From: Sarcocystis neurona
Taxonomy: Eukaryota; Apicomplexa; Conoidasida; Eucoccidiorida; Sarcocystidae
NCBI GenBank assembly: GCA_000727475.1
Contig: KL647288.1
Location: 2,445,226 to 2,509,225 of the forward strand
Direction of reading: 5' to 3'
Length of the DNA stretch: 64,000 nucleotides
The notes beneath the pieces were generated by a model. The model was not told where the DNA came from and searched no databases. It saw only the letters and a list, made by a program, of their open reading frames with translations. The first letter of the stretch is position 1. Each line of letters starts with the position of its first letter. Positions 1-13,400 of the stretch are shown in pieces. Made by a program: the position numbers and the translations under genes.

Positions 1-2300
1 GTACGCAGACCTGTGGTGTACCTTATTCTTTGCGTGAAATCTAATAATTACTTCATCATTCTGCGAGTGTGTTACAATCGACGAGGAACGTTTCCGACGT
101 CTCGACGCCCTTGTGTTGTTGTAGACAAGGAACTCTTCCTAAGTTGCGACACTCCGCCGGTGCCATATCGTCTACACACGTATATCCAGTCTTTCGAAAG
201 TGTGAACCAACATCGTTCCTTTCGGCTTATCTAAATTAGATTAAAGAAACAAATTCGCCAAGCATGGGAGGGCGTTATTACCTCACAAGAGACGTCCTCG
301 ACGGTGCCGTTACTCTTTCTTCCAGCGCCACACGTGCTCACCTGCGGTGTCCAACCATGCCTGTAGATTCAGGGTAAACCAACCACCCTTGTGCGCAGCT
401 TCTGCGCCTGCGACACAGGCAATGGTTCACACAAGAATCAACTGCCTAGCGCTCCGCTCTGTGTCAAATGCCGAAGTTCACAGATAAGCAAAGAGTGTGA
501 TTATCCCTTTGTAAACGTGCCTACCTTTTACCAATCCACGCGTAGCGGAATGCACAGCATGGACGTTATGTGCTGTGCAGGTGCTAGGCAGCGAAGTGAT
601 GTGCGTTCCATTACTAGACCATTTTTTCAAAGAGTTGTTGCAAAAAGCCCCTTTCGATCTCGGCTACAAAGCGGCCGTTTGACGTCCTCGACGAACGACG
701 AACGATGGAAAAAGAATTATTTCTCCGTATAGTAAGGGAAGGAGGTATAAGGCAGGGTAGTGGCGGTCTACGAGAACATTATTGAAAGGTGTCGGCTTTG
801 ATAGCTCACTTTGTTGAAGTCCAAATCTGCAGAGCGTATCAGTGGTTCCACGTGAAAAGCCCTCTGTCAGTAGATGCACCAGTGCTTAACTCAAACGCGT
901 TCATGACTTCTTGCAAATGTTCCCATACGTTAGGTCGATTACGTCTGCTCATCCCGGTATGCGCCGCAGAACTAACTAAACTTCTTCCTTTCGCGAAACC
1001 GCGTTAAAGTGTCCGCGCACGTATACAATTATGCTAGCATCTCGCACGTGTGGTGACATAGATATCCGTCCCTCGGCATTTACAGAGATGGTGCTTGACG
1101 CTGCACTTCACACGCGTGAGGAGCCCCCTTAATAGGGGCTGAAGACGTATAACCACCCGTCCAATATTTGTACACTTCAAGATACCTGTTCATGTGGGCA
1201 CCTGCAGGCGCAACGTCAGGTAGGTATCAAAGAGCATACAGGTTTGCAGATCTGAATGCCTCAGCACGGCCGCAATGACCATTGTGTCAAGCTACTGTAA
1301 GAGAGGACACCTGTGAATTTACACGCCCACTGCGTAGACGATGCACGCTAAAGCATACGCATGCTTACGCTTTACGCCTCACGTCTTCCTTTGTAACTGG
1401 ACAAGGTGTTAACCGGCCGACTTCGCGATGACGGACGCGAAAACAAGAGAGCACCACGTGCGACGATACTCCAGTTAAACCGCCCTCAACCACCCACACA
1501 GATTCTTACTTCAACTTTCGCCCTCTATCACCGATACAACATGGGCGCTTGTTCACGCAGACATACACGTGTAAAACGTACCCGGCTGCAAGTGTACCTC
1601 GATATTCTACGCAGAGCAGGTACGCGTGTATACATACTGTACCAAACATTCTTACGACTATGCGTACATAATCGCGCTACTTTCGCACCGACACCACTCA
1701 ATACGCATTAGTTTTAAACGGATCAATGCCTCCGTTTGAGTACGTCAGATGGGCAAACGGGCAGCGGCATCTACACGTACGTGTCAGCTGGCCAGCTAGG
1801 CTCTCGTAGTGGCACAATCTGAGGGAAAGGGCTGCGTTTCTCAGCATTAATTTTGTCTTTTAATTTGAAACAACAGTCCAGCTCGTGCCCAATTCCCCCG
1901 AACTATACCTTTAAATATGGTTTACCACACCCCTCATGCAAGATCGGTTTTTTCTGCTATGTAGGATGCAACAGGTTCTCACAGACTTGCACAAATTATT
2001 ATTCTTCTGTACCGTTCTTGCAGTACCACGCCTGCTAATCACTAAAGACAGTGTTGTGTATATGCTGAGGATAGAGGCATGCGGTGCTATGGAGATTGAT
2101 ACACCGTGCGCACCTGCAAAAGGGGAAAACAGCCATAACGTCGGGTCACCGGTACAACTTCTGAAATGCGGAGTTTAGCGCCGAATTAGGGTGGAGCCAC
2201 TATCAAAGTTAGCGGCACGGCAGTTTAGACAACTGGTATACACGTCTCTAAAAGTGTTTTCCTATACATTCGGCACGTGCACGAGACACGCATGTTTGGA
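1..2300. other. Repeat-poor DNA, no gene recognised
   Basis: Mixed-composition sequence with only short open frames (the longest is about 113 codons) and no domain or splice-supported exon. It lies far downstream of the kinase stop at 10455 and is probably intergenic. Confidence 0.4.
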
Positions 2301-2311
2301 TTTCTTTCGGT

Positions 2312-2359
2312 CAGCAACGCTCCTCCACAGCAACGCTCCTCCACAGCAACACTCCTCCA
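2312..2359. repeat. 16-bp tandem repeat, three copies
   Basis: The unit CAGCAACGCTCCTCCA occurs at 2312-2327, 2328-2343 and, with one change, 2344-2359. Sixteen is not a multiple of three, so it would not keep frame in a protein. Confidence 0.9.
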
Positions 2360-2399
2360 CAGTAACAAGATTGACGACAACGTTTCTTGCCGTTCTCTT

Positions 2400-5300
2400 T
2401 AACATCGTCTGTTGCGCATGTCCTATTCCACGTCGTTGTTTCACGCACTGGCTGCCACCCGCGCCGCCTTCGTCAGCTGCAACACAACTTTACCGTGAAA
2501 TGCTGTGCAGGATTGCAATTTCAGTATTCACATATTAACAAGATAAACACTAACATACGCGGACAGCCACGCAGTTGTAGATACAAGAGGCGTGTCCTGT
2601 GCGCCGTCTCCCCTGCTTCGTATAATTGCCTGTCTTTGCCCCTGCTCTTCCGGCTTCTCGAGGTGGTCAGTACGCACAGGTGTGTCGAATAACACACAAA
2701 GCTGTAGTTCCTCGGCTCACACGCACGTGGTGCTCACCTACCCACGCAGGTACCAGAGACACACCATCCAAGAAACGCACGATTGTTTTGCTTGATTATC
2801 AAGTTCCGCTGCCTGAATATGACTGTCTCTTCGCTTCAACACAGGCCCCTTTTCGGACTCTTCGTGCAAAGTCACGTACTTCCTGATGGGCTTTCTCTCT
2901 TCTCCATCCTCCTCCATTTGCTCCTTTGTCCCGTCTTTCTTCTTTTCCTTTCCTCTTCTCTCAACGGAGTAGACGGGCACAGAACTGCGAACACTCCTTT
3001 TCTCGTCTCTGTACGTCTTCTCCACCGTGAGAGTATTGCGTAAGGCTGTACGCATTTTACGGGTTCGCCTTCACTATTACCCGCTTCCTCTTTCTGTTTG
3101 CTTTCTGCTGTTCATGTTTCGCTCTCCCTTTTAATGGTGCAGTCAAGGACAAAGATAGACAAAGGTACTGTGAAAATAAATGTTGCGCGTACACGCTCAC
3201 ATCAACAGGTCGTTATCTGCAACGACCTAAAAAAAAATCACATGCAGAGCCTCTCCATGTGGTGCAACGACTTCCTCCTGAAGGAGCTGTCTTTCTCGAG
3301 TCACGTGAAACAAGCACATCCACTAAAGCAAAGATCTAGCGCAAAGCAAAGCTGTGCGGAGACAAAAATGAATCCAGCGACAGCAGCGTGCGAATTCGAC
3401 TGTACATCTGCTGCCTTAAACGTGTGCTCCCATACAAAATAACTACTGCATCTGCCTCCCTGCTCTCTGCCTGTTCTTCGTCGCATACACGTATATACAC
3501 AAAAACACACACACGTAGACGGACAGAGAGGGGAAGACGCAAAGGTTTCCCTCTATATTTTCTCTTATAACAACACACACACACACACACATGTATATAC
3601 ATATATATATATATACTTATAACTATATGTATACGCATATACAGAGGAATGGGAGTGTCTCACTGTCCTGCCTTTTCGTCGTTCCGGACGTCGGTACAGC
3701 TGTTTCTCGTTGTGGATATAGAAGAGAAACAGCGACCGACTGAGAAAGCTACAAAAGGCTTGGTAGTAGTGCCTAGGGCACCTCTCTGCACGGCATCTGC
3801 TGCTGCTGTTTCTGCACAACGTGTGTTCCTTACACAACCCCGCTGCTCCTGAGTCCTCTTCAGGACTCTCTCTTGTCGCACATGCGGCTTACTACTACTG
3901 AAGGGCATTGGGGACCAAAAGGCATCTTTATCTCTGACTCGTTCACTTCTCGCTCTCCGTTCTCTCCAGAACAAGTTTTCTCACTTTTTACTCGATCATT
4001 GTCTTTCCACACATCGCTGGTTCTCTCTCCATCTTTTTGTCTGCTGTTCTCGCACAAGCCTCGTCAATGCCTACAGAAGCAACTCTGCGCTTCTGCTCGA
4101 TCGTCGCTCTTCGAGTCGTGGCGCTACAGCGTCTTCGTATTCCTTTTACGTATCCGTATATACACAGGAAGACAAGCTGTGCGTGTATAAAGTTGCAGAC
4201 GCGGTCATCCTACAGGTTCCACGTATACGCACAGGTGCATATGAGGTGTGGTTTCAGAGACATACATTTACATAATCCTTCACGTCATGTATACATGTAC
4301 GTACTGGGTACATCATATAAACAACGTACCGACGCAGACGCTATTATCTGTCTTCCAGAAGGGGTCTTAAATCAGTTCCGTCGATGAACCCCAACATCAG
4401 CGCTTCTCCTTCTCTTCACAGCTCTTCGCTGCGCGCAGCTCGCCAGGATGCTCATCTCTCCCTCACCGTATATGCACGCATACATATGGGCGCACATCCA
4501 TATATATACACGTGAGAATAAACTTGTACAAACCTTGGAATCCTTCTGCATCCATACATATACACACATGTTCCTAGACGTAAATCCCTGTGGCACTGAC
4601 CACAAACGCGCATATATACACTCGATACGCGTATGACGGTGCGGCAGCCTCCTGTTGCACCCGTGCACTTTCTAGAAGAAATAAGCGAAGCGACAAAGTC
4701 GACAGTCACAGCAGTCCCCCACGCACGCAGAACTGCCGTCCCGCCTGTACAACACACATTCACCTGCTCCACAACAGATACCAAATCTCCCAGTGCGCAG
4801 TCACTAGCCGGCTGCCTCCGCATACAACGGTACCGCAACAGTCAATAAAAGCGTGTTCACGTGCACGTACTCCTGCCTCAATAAGTCCTTTATCTTTGAA
4901 AACGAAACGCCTCGCTGCCTTATCAAATCTGAACATGTACACACTCGTCCGTCTTTCATATGCAGTCCCTAAACACCTGCGTTTTCATATTTGGAGCCGC
5001 GTTTCATCTTGCCACATCCGTGTGGAGGTGTGTCTTTCCACCCAAACGCACGCTTCGCGCGTACCCTCCATCGCACGCAGCCGCAGGGTGCGGAGGAACT
5101 GGGCCTAAGAGAGAAAGCCAGACTGTTCAGCATTACGTGTCAACGATGCTGGCTCTCCCTGCCTGAGTAGACATCCTTTCACCTGTAGAAGAAACTTCCC
5201 GTCTCCTTGTCTCCCGAGGTTTGCCACTGTAACTCTCCCTCTCCACACTCTGCGGTGTAGCAGACGTGTTTCGCGTCTACACGTGTCCGTCTCCTCTTTT

Positions 5301-6050
5301 TATTTCTCTCTCTCTCCCTAGATACACGTAAACATCTGCAACGCACTTGCGAGTATGAGAATCCGTGAACAACTACACGTACATCAACATATACATCTCT
5401 CTCTAGGTACGCGTGTTTGTAGACACACGTTCGTAAATGCTGAGAGATATAGGGGTGCTATGTATCCGTGTCAGCAAACATATGAATACACACTCATATA
5501 ATTGCACAAGCACAGGCATATCGACGATTGTTCAAAGGTACGATCCACGTGCCGGACAAAGACGCGCTTTGCACGTATCCGAGATACAGCCGCTTATTTC
5601 TGATGGGCCGGTCCACCGTAAACAGGTGAAATACGGCCAGCATTGCAGCCGCGTCGGTTGCAACACTGTCACGAGCGGCCGCCGCTGCGGATGCTTCTGT
5701 TGCTGGTGCGCGTGCTGCAGGACCTGCCGGTGCTGCTGCTGAAGCTTCTCCTGCGCCGTTGTTGCTTTTGCTGCTCTCCCCGTAGACGTTGCGTGAACAC
5801 CTTCCTTTTCGTTCCTGCTGCGGCTGTTCTATCTCAGTCCTCATCAGCTTATGCCGCGGGAACCTTGGACACGCACGCGCTGTCTTTTCTCTGTAAATAA
5901 AGAAAACAAGTCGCACTGCGGCACCAAGGAGGGATCAAGCGTCAGCTCGCGTCTCCTCCGTCCCGACCTTGTGCAGACATACGCTCGGGCCGCACGTATA
6001 TACGCATCCAGACATATGCATATGCCCGGACCCAGGGACTTCCCCGTAAC
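2400..6050. other. Mixed DNA with CT-rich and CA/TA runs, no gene recognised
   Basis: Contains CT-rich stretches (2880-2960, 3940-4040), a CA run into TA at about 3572-3615, and many TACA/TATA fragments. Open frames are under 175 codons and give no recognisable domain. It is probably intergenic DNA downstream of the kinase gene. Confidence 0.35.
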
Positions 6051-6074
6051 GGCGCACACATATATGTACCATAG

Positions 6075-6162
6075 AATACATATATGTATATATGTGTGTG
6101 TGTGTGTGTATGTGTGTATACATATGTGTATACACACATACACACACACACACACACATAAA
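6075..6162. repeat. TG run facing a CA run, near-perfect inverted repeat
   Basis: A TATG/TG stretch at about 6085-6120 is followed, after CATATG, by its complement TATACACA/CA to about 6160. The arms are roughly 35 bases and nearly perfect, so the strand could fold as one long hairpin. Confidence 0.8.
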
Positions 6163-6339
6163 GACGAGTGTAGGTCAGCGCGCATGTTGTAATGCACGAA
6201 ATTATTTTCAACAAGTGTCTGTACTTCTAAAAATGTATCTCTTGGTGAACTGCAAAGGGCACGACACTCTGCGGGAGACACGACGGCTGATACGACCTCA
6301 GCGACCACCGGCGTCTTGTGCGCCCGCACCACCCCAGCG

Positions 6340-6680
6340 CACACGCAGCAGTGGCCGCTGCAGCTGCAGGCAACACCACAACAGCAGCTACCCTCCTAAC
6401 TGCAGCACTGCACCAACGGTAGCTGCAGCAACAACAGATGCCTCCACATCAGCTGCAGCAACAACAGTTGCCTTCACGGCAGCCGCAGCACACCAGACCC
6501 AGAAAAAACTAGAGCTGTACAAGCTGCAGCAGCGGCAGCTAGCGTGGTCGTAGCGCCAGCACAGACTCCACCCGCGGAGCAGCCACGGCAGCGTCGTCGC
6601 GTGCATTAGAAGCTGCAGCAGTCGTAGCAGCAGCTACGTATGCACCTGTGGCAGCTGCCGTCAGAGCAGTAGATGCTGCA
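6340..6680. repeat. CAG/GCTGCAG-rich block
   Basis: Short CAG, GCAGC and GCTGCAG runs on the plus strand are broken by unique bases. Frames are open in part on both strands. No flanking exon or homology supports translation. Confidence 0.5.
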
Positions 6681-7090
6681 GGATTTACAGAAGCACTCCG
6701 CTACGGAACTGCAACCGCATTCTAATATGACGTGCAGCAGCAGTCAACGACCGCCGGCTACTTGTATTGCACAGCATTTACTTGCTTTTCCGACACAAGA
6801 CAGAGAGGCGTCTGCTGCCTTTCCATCCTTGCTTCCACCTGGTGCCTTCTTCTTTCATACTGGGTGAAAAGACGCACCTGCCTCGTCACGCAGAGAGAAC
6901 TTCATATAGGTTACGGACGTATAAGGACGGCAACAACCGGAGCAGCTGCACCGCCGTATAGAAACACGCACTGTTCAACAGGCACGATAACGCAGCAGCA
7001 AATGGGCAGCAACTGCTCCGCCGATGATTCCCCGAGACTTTCAACTCTTCTGGTTTTTAATATAGACAGTGTACGTGAATAGAGAGCCTT

Positions 7091-7243
7091 TCAAAGAAGC
7101 CACAGCACGGACACCGCGGGACCACGTGCAGAAGCGAAGATTCAAAGAAGCCACAGCACAGACACCGCGGGACCACGTGCAGAAGCGAAGATTCAAAGAA
7201 GCCACAGCACAGACACCGCGGGACCACGTGCAGAAGCGAAGAC
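7091..7243. repeat. 51-bp tandem repeat, three near-identical copies
   Basis: Units at 7091-7141, 7142-7192 and 7193-7243 differ by about one base. The length equals 17 codons, so the array stays open. The plus strand reads a hydrophilic 17-mer containing EATAQTPRDHVQK. The minus strand reads Leu/Cys-rich units. A CAG-rich plus-strand frame continues to about 7480. Confidence 0.9.
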
Positions 7244-9489
7244 AACAGCGGCTGCAGAACAGCAGTACCTCTGTGGAGAGAGCGGCAGCAAAGAATAAAC
7301 GAGCACGCAGCAACAGCAGACATAAGCACGTGAGCGGGTCTATCAGCAGCAGAGGCAGCTGGGACGGCATGGTTCTGAAGCCGACGACGAGCAGCGGCTG
7401 CTGCTGCATTTCTTTTGAGCAGCAGTGGACCGGCTGCAAAAAAGCAGTTCCTCTGTGGCAGAAACAGCAGCCATGCAGCTGCTGAAAAAGAAGAGCGAGT
7501 TTCTTAGAGGCACGCAGCACCAGCAGAGCAGCTGCTGCATACGCACGAGAGTTTATGAGGCGACGTGCATCAGCAGAGCAACAGCGGCAGAGGAAACTAC
7601 ATGTTTCTACAACGCTAGAAGCAGTAGCTGATCAAGGACCTAAGAATCGCCTGAACCGCCGGGCTCGCGACCTAATTCCACGCGCAAAACTCGAGCCCCC
7701 CTACAACGGAAGAGTACCGCCCATTACCGCAGCTCCACAAGTGCAACCGCGAGACATGCCGCCACCCAGCAGCAGCAGCAGCAGCAGAAGCACACTTTAC
7801 ACACGCGAGTGCAGCGCGCTATCAACCAGCTGCAGACGAAAAATACATGCAGCTTCTTTTTTCTCCTTCCTCTTTCTCTCTCTCTCTCGCGCGCGCCCCC
7901 GCGTCCGCGGCACACCCTCGCTGAGGCGCTGGTATGTAGTGGGCATTCTTTTTTTTCCGAGCGGAGTGTTTCCTGTCTTGTTGCTCTCGTTGTTCTTTGT
8001 CTCTTTTTACAAAAATCGTTTTTCTCTTTTGGAAGGGCAGGAAGAGTGCCAGGGAACGGCTCTCGAACAGAACTGGGCAACGAACTGTTTTCACAAGTTC
8101 ACTTTCTTCTGTTGCCAAGTGCAAGAATGAGGTTAGACGTCTCTAGAAAAGAAAAACGGCGTCAGTGTCTGCGTAAATCATCTCTTCTGCAGACACGCCG
8201 TCCTCCTGTGCACGCAGAGATATACGAGACATATGCACCAGTTGTAACAAGACGACCACGAGAAGGGCCTACGCACGTGTCAAAAACGCATACTACTTCC
8301 CTGAGTCATCCCCTCTCCATGGATACACAAAATACTCAAGCGATTCTATGTCCGTATATACACGGGTGACGCTCCTAGTCGTCGACACACGTGGAAACGT
8401 GTTGAGGGAAAGACAAATACGCGCAGATAGGAAGCAGCAAAGAGAGAGTCACCCACAGCGCGAGAGAGACGTGCCAAGGAGAGGGACGCCCCGAGAGAAA
8501 ACGACAGCGAGCGAGAGAACGACGGCCGGAGAGGACGACGACGATAACGAGGGAAGGCGCTGTTTCATTTTTTCTCCGTGACTGACCAAGCACCAGAGCA
8601 ATGCTTCTGTGTCAACTGCATAAATACAGTCGTCAACGTGGAAGACCCAGCACACCGAATACATATATGTACCTACGTCTGTGAGGGAGTTTCCGACTGC
8701 ATACGTTTGCGTGCGTCTCTGTGCGAGAATCGCTGTGTGCACGTCTGCAGACACAAGTCTGCAGACTTGGGAGACAGTCCACTCCTGAGGCGCCCACGTG
8801 CTACGTAGATGCCATGCAGCAGAGACACATATTCAGTCGCCTACGTGATACCTGCGTCGAGAGTGTACCTCTACCTGCACGCGTACAAGTGGACTACGTA
8901 CACGTTTTTAGGAGCCCTTGGTCCCAACAAAATAGTCACACGTTTCGACAAAGAGATAGAAAAGGAAAGCAACTACATACGTATGACGCGTTTGTGTTAA
9001 TACACAGACGGAGAAAGTTCAGCAAGTTTGCATATGTACACGTATGTGTAGGTACACAGAGACACACAGAGACCGAGGGGGAGCCAAGCAGTGTCACACT
9101 TCCAGAGGGAGACGGACAGCGAATCCAGCGGCTTCATAAGTATACCTACCTATGTATGGCGACTTTATATGCACACACACATAGATACAGAGAGAGAAAG
9201 TTACGCGACTTTATATATACACATATAGAGGGCGCTGAGTTTATTTGTACTCGTACTATACGTGTGCAGATGTAATCTCTGCGTAGCGTACCCGTAATAC
9301 TTCGAGACTCGAGTGTACACGACGTTTGCTCGTCTGGCGGGAGAGCGACACCCGTTTCTCGAAAAAGGAGACGCGTCTTCCACTGAGCATTCCCTACACC
9401 ATACATACACACACATACACAGCAACTGCTGTATCGATACTACATATATGTATTTACATTACATATATATATATATATATGTATACATG

Positions 9490-10060
9490 TGCGCACATTC
9501 AGTAGTTTCGCGCGACACATAGCATCGCTATACCGATGACACACGCATTTATATACACATGTATACGTTCAAAAGTTTCCTGCGATACATGTTCACACAT
9601 ATACTGCAGTCCGTGTACACGCACACGTATACGCGTGTACACGTGTGTGCGTTTAGGAGTTCCCTGTGAGACAAGTACACTCACATACAGCACTCCATAC
9701 GCCGACAATATCCACAGAATTTCCTTTTAGTGAATACGTGTAGAGATACAGCATTTCCCCCTTATACCAATGCAAGCACATACCATTCGTACACCGTAGT
9801 GCGATATCTAAAAAAAACAAGCATTTCCTGATATGTGGGTACACCCCCACACGTACTTCAGCATTCCCAATATATACATATATATATATATATATACACG
9901 ACTATACACACACACACAGAGGACGAATGCGCGTCCTATATAGAAATATATTTACAGCATTTCCATCATTGTGCACACTATGTAGCTACGCCGTTCCTAC
10001 GATCGTACGTGCAAACACATATATATATATATATATGATGTACGTGGCATTTCCTATATA
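9490..10060. repeat. Degenerate 60-95-bp repeats with a GCATTTCC-like core
   Basis: Related cores (AGTTTC, AGTTCCC, then GCATTTCC variants) recur near 9500, 9571, 9654, 9748, 9820, 9860, 9955 and 10045, separated by TACA/TA microsatellite of varying length. Copies are too diverged for an exact unit. No open frame runs through it. Confidence 0.55.
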
Positions 10061-10454
10061 TGTTGGAAGCACAAGCATATTAAATAGCCCTTTCTGCACC
10101 CTACTACACACAGCTATATGGTTTACGCATGATAGAGAAAGACGCATGCATCTACACAGAGCGATTCGTAGCCGGCTACACCTGTGTAGCACACCTAAAC
10201 AAACGCTGCACCTCTACGTACATACCCGACGTATACACGTTTATAGACTCGTACATGTATCTATAAATGTGTATATAGAATTATACATACGCTTGTTCGC
10301 ATATATAACTCTATACGACCCACATATATATACATGCAGTTGTGCACTCTGGCAGCGATTCGGAAGCATATAAATGCATCCGTGGAACTAGGAGGGGGGG
10401 GCTCGCATAGACGGGACTGGTTCACTTACAAGAGAGTAAAGATCCATAGACTAT

Positions 10455-13400
10455 TCAACGACGCATCTGAAAAGAGAAGCACTGGAGAAATTTTCTTGCG
10501 TTCCTCTGCCATATAAAGGTCACGTGGTTCCCCCAGAAGCTGGCAATGCCTTCTGCACCTACCTGTAGATACTCTCTCTCTGCAAGTTCCATCCGCGAGT
10601 TGACGCGCGCAGCCACACGGGAGTTTCCCTGGTGCTCGGACTTTACGGAGCGGCGTCTGCAAAGGAGAGAAGTCCCCACAAAAGAGAACGTGCAGCAAGT
10701 TGAGGAGGAACGTCTTTCTCTTGCCGCCATAACCCAGACGCTCGCGCAGTTCTTTTTCCCGCCCTTTCTATACAACGTGCAGTTCCTTGCACTGCTGCTG
10801 TGCGAGTGTACGACTCCTCTTCCTGCAGAAAAGAAGCGGCAGAAGATTTCTTGCCGTCCCTGCGACACACATCTGTCAGCAGCAGTGCGCCTCTCGTTTT
10901 AGCGACTGCATGCAGCACCAGTCGGGTCGCGGGCGCCTCTCTCCACGCAGTCGCATGTTTTCGTGAGTCCCCTCCTCTTTTCTCCGCGTGTGTCCGTCTC
11001 CTCTCTCCGCAGGTCGTCCACGCCATATCGCTGTCTGTCTCTCCGTGCGCAACGTGCCCGTGTCTCGTCTCGCTCTCTCTCCTGTCTCTGTGCACGATGC
11101 ACGCAGCTGAGCCCCACTGGCTCGCGCTACACACGTCACAACAGTCGGCTCTCCTCTTCGAGTTCCTCTTATCGCTCTCTCTCTCCGTCACGCTGCTGCA
11201 AATCTCGTGGACTTTCTGCACGGAGGAAAAACTTCCTCGTGCAGCTACGCACACGCGGAAAACACGACGTGTCTCCTCTGTGCAGCGGCGCCCTACACAC
11301 GTGGGAACTTCCCTGATTCGTATGTATCCCTGCAGTGCTCCCTTGCCCCTGCACCTCTCGTGATGGGGACATTTGACTTTCCCTCCTCTTTCCCCACTGT
11401 GCTGCACTTCAAACATGCCCATCTGTCTCTGCGTGTGCACGGCGCCTCTCTGCTTCGCCACCTTCGCGCTTCGACGCCCTGTGTCTCTCCTCTCTGCTGC
11501 ATGCAGAAGAAGTGTGTTACGCCTGTCGGTGACTCCCGCTCGGAGATTTTTGCCTTTTTCCCTGAGACTCGGAGCGCGCGAGCGACGCGTGCGCAACGCA
11601 GTAACTAACTCATCAGCAGTTACTGCAAGCCGTTGTTCGCGTGTGCATCTATCCCTCTTCTCTCTGCATTACTAAAATAGATCCTAATGGAACTAGGAAA
11701 TATGATACTGCATTAATTCGTGGCTACACTACCTCCGAACTACCAATATAGATCGGTACAAAGTAGTTACCTTCTGCAATTGTGTCCTCTCTTCGTTCCT
11801 TCGAGTGAAGAAGCGCGGCTTTTGTTTGTGTCTCTGCGTGAGTCTTGGTGTGCCTAGCAGCAAAAACTTGGGGAGTGTTTGCACGCCCTCATCTAGACGT
11901 GTTCTTGCTTGAGCCGCGCGCAACGTTTTTTTTTACTCGAGAAAAGAGGGGACGGCAGAACCGGGAGAAACAGAAGAACAGGAAGACCCGGAGGAAGAGG
12001 AAAGGAAAGGTTAAAAGGGATGGACACGGAGGTGGGAGAACGGGGGCAACACGCAGCAAGAAAACGGGAACTTAAACGAGGAAGGGAACGCCGCGGATAA
12101 TAGAAGTCCTTGCAGAGAACGGAAACTACTGGGAAGAACGAAGGACAAGAGGAAGAATACGAGGAGGAAGAAGATGAAGAAGAGAAAAAACGGGGAGACG
12201 AGAAAACAAGCGTCAATGAAGCTTCCGCGTGTAAGACAGTCTTTCTCTTTTCCCCTACGTGTGTTTCTTTTCCTATCCGGGCGACTCGAACGAGGGACAC
12301 AGAGAAGAAAAGCAACAGCGCGCAAGAAGAAGAAAGGACAAGGAAGAGCGAAGAAAGGAAGAGACGTAGTTTCTGCAAGAAAGACGAAGGAAGAAAAATT
12401 CCTCTCATTCACCGGGCCAACTCCAGATTCTCTCGTTTAATGACCGACAGCTCCTTCAACTTCGAATCGGACGCGATCCACGGATGCTGCAGCGCTGCGC
12501 ACGACAACAGCAACACAGGCGCACTGGCCAAGCAGCAGCAAATCGTTAACGGCGCAGTGTAGTTGGGAGAAAATCCTTGTAAATTCTTTCATGGACACGC
12601 ACACGGACAAATACTTGCATGTACACATCAATAATACGGACACGTCGTCGGGTGGTGTTCACCACATATGTCGACGTGGTCAGCTGTGCTCTCGTGATGC
12701 ATGCCCCGCATATCTAGTCACGCACGCGTTTATATATACATGTATATACGCGGATTTGTAGGTAAAAATATGTAAGGCGGGGGGTCACATATATAAAATA
12801 CCTGCATACACTCATGCATGCATTAAGCATGTATATACTCAGGCACCCATATGCGTAATATATACTGATTCTATATATATATATATATGTATATGTACAG
12901 ATACATACACATAGCTGAGTCCTCGACAGATGTATTCTGCAACTTTGTACACACCTACGTATGTACCACTGCATACATACAAATGTGGGTTTATGCATAT
13001 ATGTATGCATACATATATATATATATACCTGTGTGTCCGTCACTCTTCCTATGCATTCTCGCATATGTTGCATGTACGTGTAGCTGAGTACAATTGGTTC
13101 ATACATAGATAGTGGCAATGTGTACGAGCGCCGATCTATTATTCACAGAAATATGTGACTCTACAAGTGGATCAGGTATATAAATGTCTGCAGCTATCCT
13201 TTCTCCATACGCGGATGATGGAAACATAGACAGACGCAGACACGCACATCGACAGCAACTGCCACGGGGAGGATGGAGATCAATACAAACAGCCAACAGA
13301 AAGTCCATCAACTGCAGAAGTGCGCGAAGGACGCTAACAACAGCAGCTTCACAAGAAAAGAAGAAGCACGAGGAGGGGCCCCAGCAGGAGAACGGATAAC

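Noticed and set aside
8140..8206. Minus-strand frame EDGVSAEEMIYADTDA, looking like an EF-hand half and a possible last kinase exon
   Set aside because: The kinase frame already meets a stop at 10455 with or without the last intron, the acceptor is weak, and no complete calcium loop is present.
10643..11596. 317-codon minus-strand ORF rich in Arg, Glu and Ser
   Set aside because: Lies in kinase intron 7 and has no homology; its composition follows the CT-rich plus strand.
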